64,000 bases of DNA from Mermis nigrescens (Eukaryota; Nematoda; Enoplea; Mermithida; Mermithidae): assembly GCA_036768485.1 (NCBI GenBank), contig JAVLUZ010000506.1, positions 372,001 through 436,000 on the forward strand, in the 5' to 3' direction. This document shows, piece after piece, positions 58,053-64,000 of the stretch (position 1 is its first letter; every line of letters begins with the position of its first letter). The notes beneath the pieces are model-generated. The model ran no database searches and was not told the origin of the DNA. It was given only the letters and a program-made list of their open reading frames with translations. The translations under genes were made by a program, and so were the position numbers.

Positions 58053-58649
58053 ACAATACCTTTTGCCTCTATGCTTTTGCTTCTGCTATTATTATTTCCT
58101 TTTCTGCAGAAGTACAATATACATCTTTATGCATGGGCATATTTTTGCCAGTGTCTATTGAATGTATTACATATTCTGTTTTTCCACTGTCCATTTCATT
58201 CTTTGCATACAGATCTGGGAATTTAGTGAGTAGATTAAGGATTTCATCCCTCTCCATGTCACTCAAGAATGAGGAGATATCCGCATTTTCAGTTATCCAT
58301 TATTTAATATTGACATATGTATCTACATAGGCTTGCATGCTTTTTTCTTCATTTAATTTAGTGTCCATGATGGTTTACTGCCTTCTATTTCTGGGGAAAA
58401 AGAATTCTGTTGGTATTTCCCTCAGAACCTCATATATGCGTACATCAAGTGATTTACGGTTAAAGTTTTTTAACCATTTTTCACTTATTATAGTCACGCT
58501 TGTTATGGCATTGCTGCTTGGACAGCATTTCCAGCAAGTGTTGTCCTTTCTGTCATCTTCAGTGGACTTAATACTTTCTGACAAACTTGACATCTGATAA
58601 TTAATTGGAAAATTATACATTCAATATATACATGTATATAAATATAAAT

Positions 58650-61620
58650 ATGTGCAGTGCACCAAAATTAAAGTAAAGGTTTGAAAATTAAACTGAAGAG
58701 GACACAGAAAATCAAAAAAATATGTGACAAAATGATAAATGTTAAAAATGTGTAAATAATAAATATGAATATACTAAATATAGAATTTAGCCAATTATTA
58801 GTAAATGGATTCATTAAAAAAGCAAAATCTAATCCAGTTGAAACATTTTTTACTGTTATTATGTTAGTGAAATTATGTAATTTTTCCCTATTTATATAGA
58901 AATCAAAATCGAAAAAATCTTAAATTTGGTTATTCCTGCAGGATAACTAATTTACATGTCTCATTTACTTGTGCATGATTAAAGTGTAATGTAACTAAGT
59001 TACGTTCTCCATTGTGTTTACAGATGGTAGAAAAATAATTCAATCCACATGATACATGAACAAGAGCTTGTCCAAAATTTGTTGTTCATTAAAAATCCAA
59101 TTTGGCGCCAGTAAAACAGTTATAACACGCTTGAAAATTTTGTGATTCAATAGTACATTTATTTTTATTTACTTTACTTGATAAATGAAAAGTGATCAAA
59201 CCTAATTATAATTCATTTGAGCCAAGACTGTTATATTCAGCTAAAATATCTTTCCCACCTCCACTAAGCAATACACCATATACGTTGAAAGGTATATCAT
59301 TATCTGGTTTTTCAAAAATAGGTTCTAAAATGCGTTCTATACTGTGACAAGAGGCTTGAGTTTCCTGCATTTGACAAGTACATAAGTTATGAGCTAAACA
59401 ACAGTCAAATCTTTTGGCTTTTTCTCTATTTGCACATTGTAATTCACTGATGGTTCCCGCAACACATTGACCAGAATTAGAGGCTTGCATTATCATCACA
59501 CCTGGGCATGGGGTTTGGGGGTATGCACCCCCAGAAACCAAAATAACCCCCAGAAAGCAAAACACCCCCCAGAATTCAATTTTTGAAAATTTTTTCGTTT
59601 TTTTCACAATTTTTTGATGCCAATGGATAGTGCTTGATGAGAAACATCAAAAAATGGTGTTTTTATTGCTATACCACCATTTTTAAGGCCATTTTTTTGA
59701 CCTTCAAAAAATCTTGCACCACCCCCCCCAGAATTTTCTTGATGCCCACGTATGGTTATCATAGTTCTTTTCCCGTCAGTCGAAAATTTGCTATCGAATA
59801 ATGGTAAAGGTGAATGCGATATTGAGGGTAAAATAATTTTCATATTTTCCCATTCATTTGGTATTCCCGATTTTAGATTAAATTCATGTTCTAATAATTT
59901 ATTTTGTAGATAAATTCTTATTTTAACTTTTACACCAAAAGTCCAAAGTGGACAAGAAAATATCTCATAAATGTTATCCCTCATTGTTTCTGCAAATATA
60001 CAATAAAAAAGGCTAGCGGAGCCATAGGTTCAAACTCTGAGCAAAATGTAAAACCCGGTAATGAGTTTATTCTGTGATGAAGTTCGGATATTTTTGTGTC
60101 AAGATTAACTCCAATACATTTGTTTCTAGAGCAAGAACCAAACATAGAACATCTTTTTACAGATTGAATGCTGATTTTGGAAGAAAAAGTGAAATATCCG
60201 TTTTTAGCTTCTTTAAATAATGTTCTCAATGGTTCCTTTTGAGAGTCGGGTGGATTGTGAGATAGTGGAATGTAATGAGGAGTTACCATCATTCTGAACT
60301 TTGTGTGTTTAAAATTGAAATATCAGCACATGCAATAACGTGATAAAATAAATTCAAAGATAATAAAGTTAAAATTGCAATGCTTGCTTTGAAGATTGGT
60401 GTAAAAATTGAAGGACTTTTGTTAGACTTTTCAGGTTTGATAAGAAGTAATGGAATGGAAGAATCGGATTTTTCCTTCTTTGTTTTTTTGAGTTTTTAAA
60501 CATAAACAGTAAATGAGTTCTTTCAAGATTATTTTAAAAATCGAAAATAGTATTATAAGAATTTTTTTCGAAAAGGACTAATAAGCAGATAATGAGTATG
60601 AAGTAATAAAAATTTGGAATACATTAGTGATTATATAAAGCTTTAGGACAAAAATAGCAAGTTAGCATTTCACAGTATGCAGATGGAGGGCAGGATATAC
60701 TATGTTACTCTAAGAAAATTTAATTACTCCAAGTTCAGTTTTAAAAACATCATGCCTAATTACGACTTCTTTTGGAAACTGAATCGTTTCTACAATTTTA
60801 GGGTCACTTATTTTGTAACAATAAGGTTTGGAAAAATTTTGATCAAGTCAATGAAGTTTTCATGAGTCTTGATTTCTAAACATCCAGTAATGCATATAAA
60901 GTTGCATTGAGTACAGTGTTTAATTTTTATTTTTGCTTGTTTTGGACCATAAATTGTGACCAGAGTGCGCACCTATGCTTTAATGGGAATCATTACATCG
61001 GATTTCACAAATTTAATCTTTTCATTTTGATTGTAGTAAAAAAATTGTGTTGTATCTTTATTGCATTCATAATTTTCACAAAAATCTGGACTTCCAATCA
61101 TAGGAGGACCCGCCTTAAAGCAAATATAATCTTCCTCATTAGGTAAAGTGTAAACTAATTTAAGATTCTTTACAAAATGTATTGACTTGTCAAATAATTG
61201 TATTTTTTGACATGTAAACGTGTCATGGATGTGGATCACAAGAAGGATTTGGTGTAAAGGAGCAGACACTTGGTTTTAAAATATCTAAAATATTAGTATA
61301 GTTCTCGTTATTGGGAACTTTGTTATTGATGTGTGAACATTCTTCTGCCCAGCTTGGACACTGACATTTTTGGTCACATTTACCTTTTTTGTTAAGATGT
61401 CCATATGGACAAGAAATTTTCAAAAAACAAAACCTATTGTCTAAATCCTTTTGTACTGTTATTCCCAATTTAACCCAAGTTTGAGAATGTACAAATGTCA
61501 AATTTTGAGTCAGAGTGCATTTAAAATCAATCTTTCATCATCTGCATGATAGCAATTGAATTTTGTAGCCAGAAGAAAGAATATAGTGATATAAAATAAG
61601 TTTCTCAAAAGTTTAAATGA
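58650..61620 (-). pseudogene. BEL/Pao env with phlebovirus G2-like glycoprotein
   Basis: The minus strand starts with a signal-like LLRNLFYITIFFLLATKFNC (about 61590-61530). It continues with Cys-rich pieces: KCDQKCQCPSWAEECSHINN, PPMIGSPDFCENYECNKDTT and FVKSDVMIPIKA, then a SMFGSCSRNKCIGV and LPGFTFCSE block at 60292-59984. After MITE 59497-59754 come CYNCFTGAKLDF and VTLHFNHAQVNETCKL (about 59135-58950). A membrane span with Ile/Phe runs lies at about 58780-58690. The block order fits the class II fusion glycoprotein (Phlebovirus_G2-like) captured by some BEL elements. It directly follows pol on the same strand. Several stops and frameshifts. Confidence 0.75.
59497..59754 (+). mobile_element. 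hAT-like MITE, family A, inside the BEL env
   Basis: CACACCTGGGCA to GCCCACGTATG. The flanks ATTATCAT and GTTATCAT match at 7 of 8 bases. Confidence 0.92.
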
Positions 61621-61689
61621 AATATTTTCTTTATGTTGTAGTGCAATGTATTAATATCTCTTTCTCAGCTTCATTATTAATGTTATCTG

Positions 61690-64000
61690 TGTTATTAGTA
61701 TAATCTGATGAATTGAGTTATAATGGATACAAGTTATTTAATGGCCCTTTGATAATATTTTTGTTAGGCATCAAAACTTCTGCTGACCTTATTTTGTTAT
61801 CTTTACTTTCTACCAGACTCATTATTTTACTTAATTTCCACTGACCTAAAAAAGGCACATCAACGTCTAATTAAAAGAATCCCATTCACTTTTGGCTCTA
61901 AATCAGATTCTAGTCTAGGATGCTTATGTATTCTTTGTGATTGTTCCTTCAAGCTCAACAAGTATTATATATGCCATGCATACCAGAATGTGTCTAACGT
62001 TTTCATACTCTTATGCCAGTATTGTAAGAGGCTGTGTGATGAGTTGAGATCTAGAAGATACTCAGGATCTTCATGATCATTATCTTGAATGGATAGCCCA
62101 AATAGACCAATGGTGTTAAAAAATTGATAGCTCTTCTAATTTTAATCGATTCAAGTTCTTCAGATATATAAGTCAAAGGTCTCATGTCCAGAACAGCTTC
62201 TATTTTTGTTCTTAAAGTAATAAAGTGTTCAAATGTTGAAATTTATCTTCCCAAACTAATTCAAATACATTGTTTTACAAGACCTATCAATCGCTTGTAA
62301 AAACCTCCTCGCCAATGAGCATACTCAGGAATGAATACCCACAAGATTTTGAAAGATGAAAAGTAATCAAGGACTGTTTCCTCAGATTTTATGTTATTCC
62401 AAACATCTAACACTTTTTTCGTCAGTTTAAATTGAGGTGCATTATCGGAAATAATTTTATATAGTTGTTCTCGCCTAGCAATAAATTGTCTCAAACAATT
62501 CAAAAATGTCTGTGATGATAAATTTGTTACGACTTCTAAGTTAATGGCTTGTGTAACAAAGCATGTGAATAGACAAATCCATATTTTAATTAATTCTTTT
62601 TGTTTTTAATTGTGATAGGACCTAAGTAATCCAGTCCTATGTATTGAAAAGGTCTAGATTGCTTGAACTCGTTCTTCGGGATATGGAGGCATCTGTAGTA
62701 AAGGCTAGGGCATTGCCTTATATTTTTTACATGAGGGACATTTTTTCAAAATGTGTTTCACTTCAGTTCTGCCTCTTGGTATCCAAAACTTCTGTCAAAT
62801 TTGTGCTACTGTGTTATTTACTCCAAATTACATTCCTTTTTTATGTGTGTAAAGTATTACTAACTCAGATAATCTGTTTTTTGGGTAATAATATAGGGTA
62901 TTTCACTCGTTCAGGAATTTTGGCATTTTTCAATCTTCCATAACATCTTAAAATTCCTATTTTGTCAAATTTTACTCCTGTGTAACGTCAGTTTCAATCA
63001 GATCTAGAGTCTCTTCATCCAAAAATTCTGTTTGAGCTTGTCTGATTAAGCATTTTTCAGCAAATTTGAATACCTTTTACTCTATAGACCCATTATTGTT
63101 AATGTTTTTAACAAAGACTTGAAATTTTCCCTTTTCCATGAATTGGAGATTACCACTTAATTTGTTGTATACTTGTACTTTATTATACCTCAAAACGTAA
63201 ACTATGATTCTTACAGCCTTCAAAAGTGAAGTTATGCATTCAAAGTCGAGCACAGATTTTGGCAGATTGATGGGATTTTCAGTAAATGGCGCAATTAGAT
63301 TTGTTTTATGATCCGAGTCATCTTTGAGTTTAATATCGAGAGAAATAGACGTTTTTGGCCGATTTTCTTCCTTTTCAAATAACCAGTTTGGACCAAACCA
63401 TCATAAATTGTTATCTTTTAACTCTAAAGCTTGTTTTCCACAAGATGCTATGTCTGCTGGATTTTGTTCTCCATTTACATGTCTAAAAGTGATGTCTGTG
63501 AATTCCTTAGTGATTTTACTCGATTTTCGACAAAGCTCTCTAAACGTTTAGTTGCTTATATCCAGTGAAGCACGCATCTAGAATCACTTAATATTGTTCT
63601 TGAAATAATTTGTAATTTTAAGTGATTTTCTGTGAATCTGAGTGACTTTTCACTGATGTAAGCTGCCATTATTCTAACCTTGGCAAGCTCCTTTGTTTTA
63701 TAGGTGCAAGTTTTGTTTGGGCAAAAATTAAATTAACAAAATTAGCATGAGAAGAAATGGTTTTCATATAGACACATGTTGCGTAAGCCAATTTAAATGG
63801 GTCAACAAAGCATATTAAATGATGTGTCAAATCATAGTCATAGGTAAAATTTATGTAACGTTGTTTTGCAAATATTGAGAAGTTTTCCAGTCTTGAATAA
63901 TAGTCTCCCATTCCTTTTAACTTCTCTTTGAATGACTCATCCCATGTTAGTTTTGATTTCCAGAGTTTTTGTAAAAATAATTTGTCTCCTAGTAATATTG
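61690..64000 (-). pseudogene. BEL/Pao pol (RNase H, integrase, C-terminal domain), 5' end outside the window
   Basis: Minus strand from the window edge: RNase H (KLAPIKQRSLPRLELMAAY, about 63730-63660). The integrase zinc domain follows (QKFWIPRGRTEVKHILKKCP, about 62800-62740). The core includes YIGLDYLGPITIKN and 62503-62261 (IARREQLYKIISDNAPQFKL, PEYAHWRGGFYKRLIGLVKQ). The C-terminal DUF5641-type domain runs to about 61690 (LLQYWHKSMKTLDTFWYAWH, WKLSKIMSLVESKDNKIRSA). The ISDNATQF...WRGGFYERLVG pattern is diagnostic of BEL/Pao. Stops and frameshifts occur (near 62590, 62800-62990 and 61880). Env follows within about 100 bp. Confidence 0.88.

Larger units (their letters stand above)
55540..58620 (-). 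pseudogene. Gypsy-like element 3, reverse transcriptase fragments
   Basis: Minus strand: 58266-58069 matches the region just before the reverse transcriptase of element 2 (ILNLLTKFPDLYAKNEMDSG, then SAEKEIIIAEAKA). 56584-56366 gives ISPWSTNVVMVHTKDGKHHM. 55827-55552 gives FNYLPFGLCNAPACFSRLMD, and the active-site segment reads VYLNNILIFA in place of YxDD. A ~1.47-kb insertion and two nested MITEs interrupt it. No protease, integrase or gag was found. The Asp-to-Asn changes at the active site make it inactive. The frame at 58620-58375 has a CWKCC motif but no assignment. Confidence 0.75.

Noticed and set aside
58069..61620. A third example of env before a Gypsy-like reverse transcriptase
   Set aside because: The glycoprotein follows a BEL/Pao integrase and DUF5641-type domain within about 100 bp on the same strand, so it belongs to the BEL element. 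The Gypsy-like fragment is more likely a neighbour.

Overview
The window looks like repeat-dominated, AT-rich nuclear DNA of an invertebrate animal. The eukaryotic evidence is spliced transposon genes (GT-AG introns), Ty3/Gypsy-like and BEL/Pao-like retrotransposons, Polinton (Maverick) remnants, and Harbinger, hAT, piggyBac and Tc1/mariner elements. I cannot name the species. I recognise no ordinary host gene, rRNA, tRNA or CRISPR array.

Layout. 1-8.2 kb: a decayed Polinton on the minus strand (packaging ATPase, protein-primed DNA polymerase B). 8.8-14.2 kb: short non-autonomous elements and a broken Harbinger transposase. 14.5-18.9 kb: a second Polinton remnant (major capsid C-terminus, polymerase N-terminus), split by a 1.84-kb hAT element. 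19-25.7 kb: sparse AT-rich DNA and a ~470-bp satellite. 25.7-29.2 kb: a ~179-bp satellite and a GC-rich 2.0-kb hAT element with a foldback element inside it. 30.2-45.5 kb: Gypsy-like element 1 (minus strand), whose reverse transcriptase is split by a 5.45-kb Harbinger transposon. 46.0-50.9 kb: related Gypsy-like element 2 (plus strand). 51.3-53.7 kb: a Tc1-like foldback with ~500-bp arms. 55.5-58.6 kb: Gypsy-like element 3. 58.65-64 kb: a BEL/Pao element with a phlebovirus-like glycoprotein after pol.

Throughout lie more than 20 copies of a 225-310-bp hAT-like MITE group (called A and B here; C and D are relatives). Plus orientation means it begins near CACACCTGGGCG and ends near GCCCACGTATG. 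Most copies are flanked by 8-bp target duplications readable base for base, many of them perfect. These duplications allow the order of many insertions to be worked out.

The most unusual observations are: (1) Gypsy-like elements 1 and 2 both carry a membrane-glycoprotein-like region between gag and protease, giving gag-env-pro-pol instead of gag-pro-pol-env; (2) the Harbinger element carries two antisense genes with mutually interleaved exons, where the Myb-like gene is intact over three exons and the transposase is dead by point mutation; (3) MITEs repeatedly insert into the same palindromic TATGCA site inside other MITEs, and chains of MITEs share one 8-bp duplication.
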